Of a stretch of DNA of 64,000 bases, positions 41,377 to 50,646 are shown in pieces (position 1 is the first letter of the stretch; each line of letters begins with the position of its first letter). The notes beneath the pieces are model-generated. The model was not told the origin of the DNA and did no database searches. It saw only the letters and a list, made by a program, of their open reading frames with translations. Both the position numbers and the translations under genes were made by a program. The DNA comes from Sphingobacterium pedocola (lineage in GTDB: Bacteria; Bacteroidota; Bacteroidia; Sphingobacteriales; Sphingobacteriaceae): assembly GCF_015209965.1 (NCBI RefSeq), contig NZ_MU158689.1, forward strand, positions 1,414,835 through 1,478,834, written 5' to 3'.

Positions 41377-41754
41377 TTATGATCCGTAGGAAGAAGAGGG
41401 ATTAGATACTGCAGATCGGCCAAAGCCAGCTCTTTGCGCCTGAAAAGCCGATGCCTTTCTCGCGTTTGCACCTACCACCGATTGGGGGTGCAAGTTATTA
41501 TTCGCATAACCTAAGCCGCCCCCAAGGTGACGGAAGGCCATAAACCAAAGAAAAGCAGTTCCCATACCTCCAGATGAGGTGCGTTGTTGGCTGTAATTTT
41601 CGGTAACCTCGGTATATGCAGCAGTCGTATCGGCACGCATAAACACGCGTTGCGCATCAGCTGCGGACTGAGTTGGTTGAGTCGGTTGGCCACAGGAAGC
41701 CAATACGGAAGATATCAATACCAATTGGACACTTTTAGAAGCTTTCTTTCTCAT
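41377..41754 (-). CDS. YgiB-like lipoprotein
   Basis: The 125-residue protein has a lipobox VLASCGQ (Cys 21). A Gly/Ser/Asn-rich tail and the central GGMGTAFLWFMAFRHLGGGLGYANNN stretch recall the YgiB/DUF1190 membrane-associated protein. Its place just before the ygiC-like gene supports that. It should sit at the envelope. The assignment rests mainly on context and composition. Confidence 0.6.
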   Translation of the reverse strand: MRKKASKSVQLVLISSVLASCGQPTQPTQSAADAQRVFMRADTTAAYTEVTENYSQQRTSSGGMGTAFLWFMAFRHLGGGLGYANNNLHPQSVVGANARKASAFQAQRAGFGRSAVSNPSSSYGS

Positions 41755-41757
41755 ATT

Positions 41758-42051
41758 TTACTGTACTGTTACGTAAATAGGAACTTTACTCAATGTTTTC
41801 AGGGAATCTGTTCCATCCCAAGATCTGGGCGATACGGCGGTTTTGATCGTATCCGATTGGGCAGCGACCTGTTCTCCATTGAACCAGATGTGTTGCGTGG
41901 TAATATGTAATACGGAGTCCCCCGCTGTTACTGTTTTCAGAGTTACTTCACGGGCTGACCTTTTATCTAGTTGTTCTAATTTTTGCTCGTTTTGTCTGTT
42001 CTGACAACTATATAAAGCCGTTGCGACAATAAAAAGGAATACATATTTCAT
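41758..42051 (-). CDS. Small lipoprotein of the YgiBC-like cluster
   Basis: The 97-residue lipoprotein (LYSCQNRQ, Cys about 16) has a polar coiled N-part with EQKLEQLDKRSAREVTLKTV and a beta-rich end, KVPIYVTVQ. I recognise no family. It starts the minus-strand set of three genes and is only three bases from the YgiB-like start, so they form one operon. It may be an accessory envelope component. Confidence 0.65.
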   Translation of the reverse strand: MKYVFLFIVATALYSCQNRQNEQKLEQLDKRSAREVTLKTVTAGDSVLHITTQHIWFNGEQVAAQSDTIKTAVSPRSWDGTDSLKTLSKVPIYVTVQ

Positions 42052-42526
42052 TCGCGATGATTAATACACAAATATGCTACAAATCATCGGAAAATGGAAG
42101 GCTAGTTTAAGATTAGATCGTAGGAACATGAAATTTTTTATTTCTAAATACAATAACCAAAAAATATTGACGTTATCATTATATAAGAAGCAAGAGATCA
42201 GATGCCATGGAGCACATGCATCTTCGAGATAAATACTTCTTACACGTATCTGTAGAGAATAAGTAACACGGCTTAATCGAAAAAGAAACACAGAAACAGA
42301 AAAAAGATATCGTGGTCAAGAAGTAAGAAAGGGTTTAGATATTATATCTAAACCCTTTTGCGTTTATAAGAACTTGGAGATACCGGGTAAAAACACCAGC
42401 ATATTTATCCAACTCGAAAGGTAAATCAATTGGGGATTTACTCGTTGAGGAGCTTGGAGAAGAAAAACTGAAGAATATACTGGAAAATTGCGGAAACAAA
42501 TTACGCGATTCTCGAAGTAAAATAGT
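42052..42526. other. Region without a confident gene
   Basis: There is no convincing gene here. At 42380-42526 the + strand is open and reads as plausible protein (TPAYLSNSKGKSIGDLLVEE, then LGEEKLKNILENCGN), with neither start nor stop of its own, so it may be a gene remnant of unknown origin. Minus-strand frames at 42061-42291 look random. A strong hairpin is listed separately. Confidence 0.4.
42327..42359. terminator. Strong bidirectional terminator hairpin
   Basis: AAGGGTTTAGATA and TATCTAAACCCTT pair perfectly over 13 bp around TTA, flanked by A-rich sequence on the left and TTTTGCG on the right. It lies between the sulfatase gene end and the YgiBC-like cluster. Since both neighbouring transcripts run minus, it should end the sulfatase transcript. 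Confidence 0.75.
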
Positions 42527-43899
42527 TATTCAAATGAAGGTAAATCGTACCACCATATTAGGAGCTGCTCACTAAACTGCTTCACTAAATCGGGATGCTC
42601 TGCTACAAGATTGGTGGATTCCACTTGATCTTCGTTGAGATCATATAACTCCATACCACTTTTATCCGCATTCATTAGGAACTTCCAATGCTGCCAGCGG
42701 TAGGCCAACGCAGGGCTTTTATTTGGTCCTTTCGGAACACTAAAAAAAGGGCTGTTACGTCCATACTCCCACATGAGCGGCGTCTTACGTGCCGATCCAT
42801 TGCCTAGCCAGGTGCTGCTCCGATCTTCCCCGTCTAAGATATCGGAATTTGCAATATCTGCTCCTGCCAACGCACAAAATGAAGGCAACAGGTCTAAAGC
42901 GGATAAGATTGACGTACTATCGATGCTATTTTCTTTAATTTTTGCAGGCCAGCGTGCAATAAATGGCATTTTTATTCCTCCTTCATAAAGAGACAATTTA
43001 CTACCACGTAGGCCGGCAGATCGATCTTGTCCAAATGTAGGTAACGGACCATTATCACTGGTAAAGATCACTAAGGTATTGTCATCTATTCCCAGTTCTT
43101 TTAATCCATCCATTAATTTGCCCAGTTGTCTATCAAATTCTTGGAGCACGGCTTTAAAGCTCTTTTCTTCTTCTGGTTTGCCAGGTAATCTGCCTGTCTC
43201 ATCATCTCCAGCTACCCAAGGTGTGTGTACGTCGTCTGTCCAAAGGTTCACATAGCAGGGCTTGCCTTTGTTCTCTCTCAAAAAAGTCAATGTTTTTTCG
43301 ACAAAATAGGCTGTCCGGTTCCACCGCTTAATGCTGTCTTGATCACTCCAGATCCAGTTGGTCGCTGTAATTGCCGGGTCAGGATCTGGACTCTCATATG
43401 TTCCCGACCAAGAATCAAATCCATATTGATCAAAATTAGGCGCATCTGTAACATCACGCCCTCCTCCCATATGCCATTTACCAAAATGCCCGGTAACATA
43501 TCCTTCCGATTTCAATAGTTTGGCGACGGAGGGAACTTTCGGATCGAGATAATCTACCTGATGCTTCCTCTTATTGTCTTCGCGCGTATTTAAAAATGTC
43601 GTAAAATGCAGTTCGGCGGGCGCCTGCCCCGTGAGAATACCCGCCCTGGATGGAGAACATATTGGAGACGCACTATAGTAATTGGTGAAACGAATGCCCT
43701 CTTCCGCAATCTTATCAATATTCGGTGTTTTATACTTTCCGAAATAACAGCTGATATCGCCTATTCCAAGATCATCGGACAAGATCAAAATGATATTTGG
43801 CTTTGGTGCCTCTTGGGCCTGAACTACAAATGAGTAAGATAGGAATACGAAGACGGCTTTAACCATCAGTAGCATTCCAGGGTAAAGTAGATTTTTCAT
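42526..43899 (-). CDS. S1-type sulfatase
   Basis: The 457-residue protein has a signal peptide (about 1-29) and the N-terminal metal site NIILILSDDLGIGDISCYF. The sulfatase signature is CSPSRAGILTG with C81, the residue expected to become formylglycine. Further conserved parts are GHFGKWHMGG, the second metal site LVIFTSDNGPLPTF and the GLRGSKLSLYEGGIKMPFIARWP segment. It should hydrolyse sulfate esters of sugars in the periplasm. No maturase gene is seen nearby. It lies seven bases from the second sulfatase, forming an operon. Confidence 0.95.
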   Translation of the reverse strand: MKNLLYPGMLLMVKAVFVFLSYSFVVQAQEAPKPNIILILSDDLGIGDISCYFGKYKTPNIDKIAEEGIRFTNYYSASPICSPSRAGILTGQAPAELHFTTFLNTREDNKRKHQVDYLDPKVPSVAKLLKSEGYVTGHFGKWHMGGGRDVTDAPNFDQYGFDSWSGTYESPDPDPAITATNWIWSDQDSIKRWNRTAYFVEKTLTFLRENKGKPCYVNLWTDDVHTPWVAGDDETGRLPGKPEEEKSFKAVLQEFDRQLGKLMDGLKELGIDDNTLVIFTSDNGPLPTFGQDRSAGLRGSKLSLYEGGIKMPFIARWPAKIKENSIDSTSILSALDLLPSFCALAGADIANSDILDGEDRSSTWLGNGSARKTPLMWEYGRNSPFFSVPKGPNKSPALAYRWQHWKFLMNADKSGMELYDLNEDQVESTNLVAEHPDLVKQFSEQLLIWWYDLPSFE

Positions 43900-43905
43900 T
43901 CTTTT

Positions 43906-45351
43906 TTATTGCTTATGTCTTTTAATGGGCACGTCTAGCCCTGCTCCGGTATCACCTTGTGCTTCCATCCATTTGAATAATTCTGTTCTCATCTCATCGA
44001 TAGCCGTAAAATACGATTCGTTACCAGACAAATCATGTAATTCATTGGGATCTTGTTGAAGGTCATAAAATTCTACGGGAGGGTGCTTGACGATACGCTG
44101 TGCTAACCTGCGGGCTGTTTCGTCATTTTCGCCTTTCCTCACCCAGGAGGTGTAAACTTGTTGTCTATTCGCGGTATCTGTCATGTATTTGATGCGATAC
44201 ATTTGATCCGAATTTAAATTGACAATGAGTTTAAACCTGTTATTTCGAATACTTCGAATCGGATATGCAGGACCTTCGGGTATATTGTTATGGATGCCAA
44301 AAGCATACTCGCGAAACGTATTTTGCGAATCCTTTATTACGGGCAGGAAACTTCGTCCATCCAAAGATTTCAAAGGTTCACCTCCTGCTATTGCGACCAA
44401 GGTAGGCGTAATATCTTCATATTGCACAATCGCATTAGTCGTCGCACCGCCAAGGGCCGTACCTGGCCAACGTACCAACATAGCGCTCCGCTGCCCATTG
44501 TCATACAAAGTCCATTTACCACCGGGAAACTGAGGCCCCTGTTCTCCAAGAAAAATCACAATCGTATTTTCCAACTGCTTGTTAGCTTCTAAAAGTTGCA
44601 ACACATCCCCCACTTGATTGTCTAATCTCCGTACTTCAGCGAGATATTTGACAAATTGTCGACGGGTCAAATCGGTGTCTACCCAATGTGCCGGAAGCTT
44701 TAGCTTTGCCTTATCAAACTCGGCGGTATCCCCTACCGTCCAAGGGGCATGGGGATTAACACTCATGACAAAAAGACAATAAGGGTCTTTATCCTCTTGT
44801 ATAAAATCGGCGATGCTATCCAAAAAATACTCGTCTGTAGTCGCTACACAGTTTTTTTCAAAACCGGGAACAAGTTGAAATGGAAAACTGGATTTAGGCT
44901 TTGTTACATGATCCTTTCCTGTTAAACCGACCCGATACCCAAGCTCCTGCAGGTAATGCGCTACACTTTTTACATCTGGATATACGGGTTTGTGATTCTG
45001 ATAGGCGCCATGCCGGAGGGGATAAAGCCCGGTAAACAATGAGGCTCTGGTGGGTACGCACATCGCCTCGGAAGCGATTAGGTTGTTAAACTTTAATCCT
45101 TCTTGAGCTAAGCGGTCAATATGCGTTGTTTGTAGATTCTCACCTCCATAACAACTCAACTGCCTGCTGTCCAAATCATCGGCCATAATGATGACGAAAT
45201 TGGGCCGGTTTGCTTTAGACGACGAAACTGAAGTTTGTTGCTGTGAAAATGCTTTAGGAAAGAACAATATGACCAATATAGTGACCAATAGAAAGCGAAT
45301 ATGGTATTCTTTTTGTCTGAGACGTTGATATGCTAGCTTTATTTTTAACAT
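43906..45351 (-). CDS. S1-type sulfatase
   Basis: From the ATG at 45351 the protein has 481 residues and a long signal/anchor (RFLLVTILVILFFPKAFSQ). An upstream in-frame ATG at 45423 adds 24 residues that look non-coding. It has VIIMADDLDSRQLSCYGG, the signature CVPTRASLFTG (expected formylglycine at its Cys), TGLTGKDH-type VGLTGKDHVTKP, the metal-site block IVIFLGEQGPQFPGGKWTLYDNGQR and FYDLQQDPNELHDL. In the second metal site GEQGPQ replaces the more usual DNG, as in some sub-families. The target sulfate ester is unknown. Confidence 0.93.
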   Translation of the reverse strand: MLKIKLAYQRLRQKEYHIRFLLVTILVILFFPKAFSQQQTSVSSSKANRPNFVIIMADDLDSRQLSCYGGENLQTTHIDRLAQEGLKFNNLIASEAMCVPTRASLFTGLYPLRHGAYQNHKPVYPDVKSVAHYLQELGYRVGLTGKDHVTKPKSSFPFQLVPGFEKNCVATTDEYFLDSIADFIQEDKDPYCLFVMSVNPHAPWTVGDTAEFDKAKLKLPAHWVDTDLTRRQFVKYLAEVRRLDNQVGDVLQLLEANKQLENTIVIFLGEQGPQFPGGKWTLYDNGQRSAMLVRWPGTALGGATTNAIVQYEDITPTLVAIAGGEPLKSLDGRSFLPVIKDSQNTFREYAFGIHNNIPEGPAYPIRSIRNNRFKLIVNLNSDQMYRIKYMTDTANRQQVYTSWVRKGENDETARRLAQRIVKHPPVEFYDLQQDPNELHDLSGNESYFTAIDEMRTELFKWMEAQGDTGAGLDVPIKRHKQ

Positions 45352-45423
45352 AATAAGTTGACGTGAGTTCTGTCTCTCAAACTTACCGTTTGTTACGGAA
45401 GAATAATTGTCATTTCTGATCAA

Positions 45424-45701
45424 AACGCTATCAAATTATGTCATTATCTAGAACACTTAAATAGTAAAGCGACTGTATGGAAGTACAAATGCTTTTATGT
45501 GGTCTGAAAACAAACTGGTTTTCAATACATCAGATTGCCTAACGGAAAATATAGACGTGGGTATATTACCCAAGTTCCACCTTCCCTCATTAATTTGCAT
45601 TATTCACTCACCCATAGTAACATTTCGCTCATTTACAAATAAATAGACCCTTATAGACCCTTAAGTTTATTGAATTTAGTATCACAATAAAGAATAACGA
45701 T
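45424..45701. promoter_or_regulatory. Divergent control region with a tandem decamer
   Basis: This 278-base stretch separates the sulfatase and the 938-residue protein gene. TAGACCCTTA occurs twice in tandem (about 45645-45664), followed by AGTTTATTGAATTTAG. It must hold the promoter of the two-gene operon, but no clear consensus promoter could be fixed. No other gene is seen. Confidence 0.4.
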
Positions 45702-48518
45702 ATGGCTACGAACAAACGTCTTACCGATTTAACTGCTTATAAATCTGTACTACCCTACGCCAGTGAAATTTTCGGCGTATACCAACCTTTAATCGGATGG
45801 AAGGGAAAAAGAAATACGAAAAGGTTTATTTGGAAACCTAAATTAATACCTTACGTACCTACACACGAGGAAAAATATCGCGGAGAGTTTACAGACCGTT
45901 TGGATAATACGACGATCCCATTCAATCATTACCTAAAGATGAATGGCGACGAAAGAGCCGGAAAAATGCCTGATGACTTGCTATTTTATGAGAACATCCG
46001 AATTCAGACTAGTGCCGAATCTAAAACTGGAGATGCTGTTTTCTTAGATGTACTCCGGGCCAATATAACCGACGAAGCGGAAATCGAAAACGTATTTAGC
46101 AAAGACAGTTACCAACAGATACTGGATGCAGCCACGGACACCCTGTACGCAAATTATAAAGAAAATTTTGTACTCACTAAGGAAACTTCCTCGGAGTACT
46201 ACTATCGTCTCAACAACGATCTTTTAAAACAGGCACATCAGGCATCACAGGCTTCGAGCAAATTAATGGCGATGTTCAATGCAAGAAATATAGCGGACAT
46301 AAAAGCCGTCATTTTTAACAAGACGGAACTCATCATACCCAAACAATATATCGAAAACCCGTTTGAAAGTTTTGATCCAACACAGCAACTTCAGCGCGTC
46401 GGTCTCTCGCCAATCGGAATTGTTCATTTATTCCGCCAGTATTTTTATGAACTAGACACCTTTCTGGGTACACCTGTGGGCCATGTGTGGTTATCACCGG
46501 GATCGTCCGTCGAATTAATAGAAAGTTCAACCCGGAAAACACTGATAGAACGAACCTCCGAAATTTTCCAGGAAACGATCTATAAAACAGAATCATCACT
46601 GACCGAAAAGGACGAGCTCTCCGAAGCTGTGAAATCCGAAAACGAAAACTCCATTAAATTTGGTGCAAACGTAACCGCTGAACAGAAATGGGTATGGGGC
46701 GAAGCCTCGCAATCTGCCAGCTTTGACTTAGGGACTACCCAAAAGACGGCAAGAGAAAACACCCATGGCAAGATGCGTGAACAAAGTTCAAAACTCTCCT
46801 CTGAAATTAGAAAAAATTATAAATCGACGTTTAAAACCGTTTCCGAGACAACAGACGTATCCAGCAAACGGATGGTATTGAACAATACCTCAATGGATCT
46901 CGTCAATTATGAATTGAGAAGGAAAATGAGACAAGTAGCTGTGCAGGTACAGGATATCGGCACCTACTTATGCTGGCAGACGTTTGTCGACCGTCCGGGC
47001 GACGCCTTGGGCTTATCGACGCTCGTCCATATTGCGCAAAAGCCCGATGGCCAAATTCCGCAACCGCCGGCAGAAATTCCAACAATGCAACCGTTCAGTA
47101 ATCAAGAAATTATAACGATCGACTGTATTCCAACCACAAAAAAAGGAATCGAAGAATTTGATGGCAATGCGTTGGATGAGACCTATGTTATCTGTCAAGA
47201 ACATGGTGGCAGCCATTTAAAGGAGGACAATGGACATGAATATGTTATCCGACGGTATCATGAAGTCGTACTAATACCCAAGAACCCCGGTTATAAGCTG
47301 ATAGATTTAAGGTTTGTTGCCAATCCCGACGTCAGCTTGAGCACGGAAATTGAATCCGCTACGGGAACGGTCAAAATAACGCTGAATACCATAAATTTTC
47401 GAGATAAAACCAGTATCGCCTTAAACGCGGAATCCGTGTGGGAAGTCGATAAAACGAGTCCCTATTACCTCGATTTAGAACAAAAGCGAATTGATGCACA
47501 AAAGGTGTATGATAATGCCGTACGAAAAGAACATGAATCCCAATTTATTCAAGCCGCCCGAGAGCGTATTAAGCTCGCAAACGGGATTCAAACCAGAAAA
47601 TATGAAGAACTACGCGAAGAGGAACGTATCGTTGTGTATAGACAACTTATTCGAGACTTAGGTAAAGATGTCGTATATAATAAAGACGAGACTGAAAAAA
47701 AGACAAGCCAAAAGGAAGCTGATTCCGATTTCCACGTCTTTTATGAATTATTGAATTCTATTTTTGATATCGATAAAATGCTCTATTTTGTTGCTCCGGA
47801 ATGGTGGCGTGCGAAACCCGTTACACAACTAAATGTAGGCACAGATGACGGAAGTGACTCGAATTCGTCTGGTACATTACAAGATGCAAAAACGATTATT
47901 CCGAGAAGTAATTTTGCCACTTGGGGAGAGCCAAGACACAATAACTATTTTATCACGGACGATCAACCTTATCCTGCAAAATTGGGTAGTTCTCTTGGGT
48001 GGCTGCTCCAAATGGATGGCGATAATCTGCGAAACGCATTTCTGAACTCACCTTGGGTAAAAGCCGTCATGCCGATTCGCCCGGGAAAAGAGAAAGAAGC
48101 ATTGAATTGGCTAAAACACGTAGAAGGTATGAACGGTATTTCGGAAAATGATATGTACCAAGGGCCGGAAGAAAGTCACAGAGGAAAAACATTATTGCAG
48201 GTGTTGGAAGATTTAGCCGAGAAAGTAAAGCAAAAACATAAAGCCTCCATCGAATCGAGGTCTTTCCCAGCAGATGATGAAGATCTAATCAATTCAATCG
48301 ATCCCGAAACAAAAGAAATAATAGACGATAGAAACATCGTTAGTTCCACGCCTATCGACCGGGTTTATGAACATGGATTCTATCCTTTGCAGGAAGGATT
48401 TCGAGCTGAAGTCGATAAAGATTTTCAAATTTTTGATCAGTGGATAGAGGTGCTGCCAACTGATCAGGTTGTGCCGGTGGAAGTCGTCTATGATCCGAAA
48501 ACAGGTCGACAAAAATAA
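45702..48518 (+). CDS. 938-residue protein of unknown function, partner of PhoD-like gene
   Basis: The protein has no signal peptide or membrane helix and is predicted soluble. Visible parts: N-terminal region (1-290) with FGVYQPLIGWKGKRNTKRFI and GTPVGHVWLSPGSSVELI; a highly charged helical region (about 290-395) with ERTSEIFQETIYKTESSLTE and KSENENSIKFGANVTAEQKW; a compact block (about 405-445) with MDLVNYELRRKMRQVAVQVQ followed by DIGTYLCWQTFVD; a proline-rich linker (about 455-475) with PDGQIPQPPAEIPTMQP; a beta-rich middle; and a second helical region (about 590-700). I recognise no named family. The stop is two bases before the phosphatase start, implying a functional pair. A scaffold or shell component is only a guess. 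Confidence 0.6.
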   Translation: MATNKRLTDLTAYKSVLPYASEIFGVYQPLIGWKGKRNTKRFIWKPKLIPYVPTHEEKYRGEFTDRLDNTTIPFNHYLKMNGDERAGKMPDDLLFYENIRIQTSAESKTGDAVFLDVLRANITDEAEIENVFSKDSYQQILDAATDTLYANYKENFVLTKETSSEYYYRLNNDLLKQAHQASQASSKLMAMFNARNIADIKAVIFNKTELIIPKQYIENPFESFDPTQQLQRVGLSPIGIVHLFRQYFYELDTFLGTPVGHVWLSPGSSVELIESSTRKTLIERTSEIFQETIYKTESSLTEKDELSEAVKSENENSIKFGANVTAEQKWVWGEASQSASFDLGTTQKTARENTHGKMREQSSKLSSEIRKNYKSTFKTVSETTDVSSKRMVLNNTSMDLVNYELRRKMRQVAVQVQDIGTYLCWQTFVDRPGDALGLSTLVHIAQKPDGQIPQPPAEIPTMQPFSNQEIITIDCIPTTKKGIEEFDGNALDETYVICQEHGGSHLKEDNGHEYVIRRYHEVVLIPKNPGYKLIDLRFVANPDVSLSTEIESATGTVKITLNTINFRDKTSIALNAESVWEVDKTSPYYLDLEQKRIDAQKVYDNAVRKEHESQFIQAARERIKLANGIQTRKYEELREEERIVVYRQLIRDLGKDVVYNKDETEKKTSQKEADSDFHVFYELLNSIFDIDKMLYFVAPEWWRAKPVTQLNVGTDDGSDSNSSGTLQDAKTIIPRSNFATWGEPRHNNYFITDDQPYPAKLGSSLGWLLQMDGDNLRNAFLNSPWVKAVMPIRPGKEKEALNWLKHVEGMNGISENDMYQGPEESHRGKTLLQVLEDLAEKVKQKHKASIESRSFPADDEDLINSIDPETKEIIDDRNIVSSTPIDRVYEHGFYPLQEGFRAEVDKDFQIFDQWIEVLPTDQVVPVEVVYDPKTGRQK

Positions 48519-48520
48519 CT

Positions 48521-50515
48521 ATGGGACTTCAATTTTTTGCTGGCCCCTTACTACGCAGGGTTTCACCCAAGAAAGTAATTATCTGGGCCGCTACTATTGG
48601 CTATCCCAGTATATCGGGCAAACTACATATAGATGGGCAAAGCATCGCGGAAGGTTATTCCAAATCCATATCTATTCAGGATAAAATCTTCATACACCTG
48701 ATAGAAATTGAACCGGGTGCAGCAAATGCGCTTTATACCACAGCGGCTCGGCAAGCTATACAATCCTTGTTAGGAAATTCTTTCCCGACAAATAAAGTAA
48801 TATCCTACAGCGTAGGCATACCCGATGGGGATATTTATAATTATACAGAATTTAATCAAATCGTCATTGACCAAAAGCTAGCATATGGGAACGAAGATTT
48901 GTATCCATCCGATACGCCGGCAATAAAGGATCTCACAAATCAACTGCCTAAACTGCCTTGTTTTATTATCCCCTCCACCAATCAGCAACTAAATATCGCT
49001 TTTGGCTCCTGTAGGAAACCACATGATAAAGGAGCCGACGCATTCGAACATATCGATCGAAATTTAAAAAACAGTTATACGGATGTGATGAAAAGGCCGC
49101 ATGTACTTTATATGGGAGGTGACCAGATCTACGCAGACGACGTGGATGATAGCGTAATCCATGCCATTAAAAGTATGTCAAAAAAATATGGGTTAGAAGA
49201 AATACTCCCTAGCACGAATATACCAACAGATCAACTAGGCGATCGGTCTAAATTTATCAACAAAATCGGCTTTACAACCGGAGAAGGGAAAAATCACCTG
49301 TTAAGTTTGGGTGATTACCTAGCCATGTATGGACTGGTCTGGAATGCCGAAAACTGGAAAGGATTGGAAGGCATCCCCGACTTTTCTCAAGGCCTGATTT
49401 CCGTGAGACGTGTACTCGCCAATACACCCACGTACATGATCTTTGATGATCATGATGTCACGGACGATTGGTGTATTACCAATGAAAGGAAACAGAAAAT
49501 TTTAGAGCATATCACGGGTAAGCGAATTATCGCGAATGCGTTAGCCGCCTATTTCCTCTTTCAGGGTTGGGGAAATGACCCTCAAAAATTTGATTATACT
49601 AAAATCAAGAAAGCTATTGAAAACAGGAAGTCTAGTACCACAGCATACGATTCTCTTTTTATGCACCAAGACTGGGAATTTGAAGCGCCCACTGTGCCTG
49701 TTAGCTATTTCTTAGATACGAGGACGAATAGAGGTGGAACAGGATTCCCAACCCTATTAAAATCCATCGATTCTTGGCAACGCACCCAGATACATGTTAC
49801 AAATAAAAATCTCCCATTTGTATTGATCACTCCCGGTCCCATGGTCACGTTCCGTGGCATTGATCGTTTACAGGAAGATGTATCGAAATGGCCCGATAAC
49901 CCTGTTGTGGGGCTCATGGGTAAATATGGTGCAGATTATGAATCCTGGTCATCCAACCCGATCAACTACAAACTTTTTTTTTCGTATTTCAAACAAAAAA
50001 ATATAACAAAAATAGTCGTATTAAGTGGGGATGTTCATTATGGCTTTTCTGCCGTATTTTCTATCTTCGACAAAAAAGCAATGTTGGACATTCCCAATGG
50101 GTATAAATTAAAGGGCTTGCAGATTACCTCCAGTGCCTTCAAGAACAGCGCAAGTATTTTGGGGTGGTTTTCTCAGAACGGTTATAGAGGCAATATATAC
50201 TTGTTAATTTTTAAAGACCGATCTAGTTATGCCTTCGATGAGGACAACAATAAATCCTTCATCCATTCCAAAAAACCGCGCCTTATAATTAACGGCAGCA
50301 AGATAAAACAGCTAATAGGTAATAATACAGACTCCTTATATGAAGACCTGTCTGAAGATTTATACCCAGAACTGATTATGGAAGTAAAAATTAACTCCGC
50401 TATCCCAAAAACGGCTGAATATATAGCGGAACACAATTATGGATTGATGAACATCAACCAAAATCAGATTCATTATTCTTTTAACAATGGAGGTAAATAT
50501 TCCTTTAATCTCTAA
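48521..50515 (+). CDS. PhoD-like metallophosphatase/phosphodiesterase
   Basis: The 664-residue protein has a beta N-domain with FAGPLLRRVSPKKVIIWAAT (about 6-25). The PhoD-like catalytic domain follows: GSCRKPHDKG (162-171), GGDQIYADDVDD (199-210), MIFDDHDVTDDW (307-317) and VVLSGDVHYGFSA (about 490-502), which supply the Asp/His metal site. Unlike secreted PhoD enzymes it has no Tat signal, so it should work in the cytoplasm. The GFTTGEGKNHLLSLGDYLAMY block fits the larger branch of the family. It starts two bases after the 938-residue gene, so the proteins are probably made together. The phosphate substrate is unknown. Confidence 0.88.
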   Translation: MGLQFFAGPLLRRVSPKKVIIWAATIGYPSISGKLHIDGQSIAEGYSKSISIQDKIFIHLIEIEPGAANALYTTAARQAIQSLLGNSFPTNKVISYSVGIPDGDIYNYTEFNQIVIDQKLAYGNEDLYPSDTPAIKDLTNQLPKLPCFIIPSTNQQLNIAFGSCRKPHDKGADAFEHIDRNLKNSYTDVMKRPHVLYMGGDQIYADDVDDSVIHAIKSMSKKYGLEEILPSTNIPTDQLGDRSKFINKIGFTTGEGKNHLLSLGDYLAMYGLVWNAENWKGLEGIPDFSQGLISVRRVLANTPTYMIFDDHDVTDDWCITNERKQKILEHITGKRIIANALAAYFLFQGWGNDPQKFDYTKIKKAIENRKSSTTAYDSLFMHQDWEFEAPTVPVSYFLDTRTNRGGTGFPTLLKSIDSWQRTQIHVTNKNLPFVLITPGPMVTFRGIDRLQEDVSKWPDNPVVGLMGKYGADYESWSSNPINYKLFFSYFKQKNITKIVVLSGDVHYGFSAVFSIFDKKAMLDIPNGYKLKGLQITSSAFKNSASILGWFSQNGYRGNIYLLIFKDRSSYAFDEDNNKSFIHSKKPRLIINGSKIKQLIGNNTDSLYEDLSEDLYPELIMEVKINSAIPKTAEYIAEHNYGLMNINQNQIHYSFNNGGKYSFNL

Positions 50516-50646
50516 GTGTGCGGTGCACCGTCTCTCTCCTCCTTCTGGCGAATATCCTATAATTGTAAAAGTGCTAACGAAAGCTTATTGGGTTCATGTT
50601 GTGTTGTGTTCGAAAATGCGACCATGGCGCTACTTCGTACTAATCT

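Noticed and set aside
42061..42291. 76-residue minus-strand frame as a gene
   Set aside because: There is no ribosome site, the composition is random-looking, no family motif is seen, and it lies in an AT-rich gap.
42526..45351. Sulfatases as part of the upstream PUL
   Set aside because: They lie 10 kb from it, with unrelated operons between, and have no SusCD of their own.
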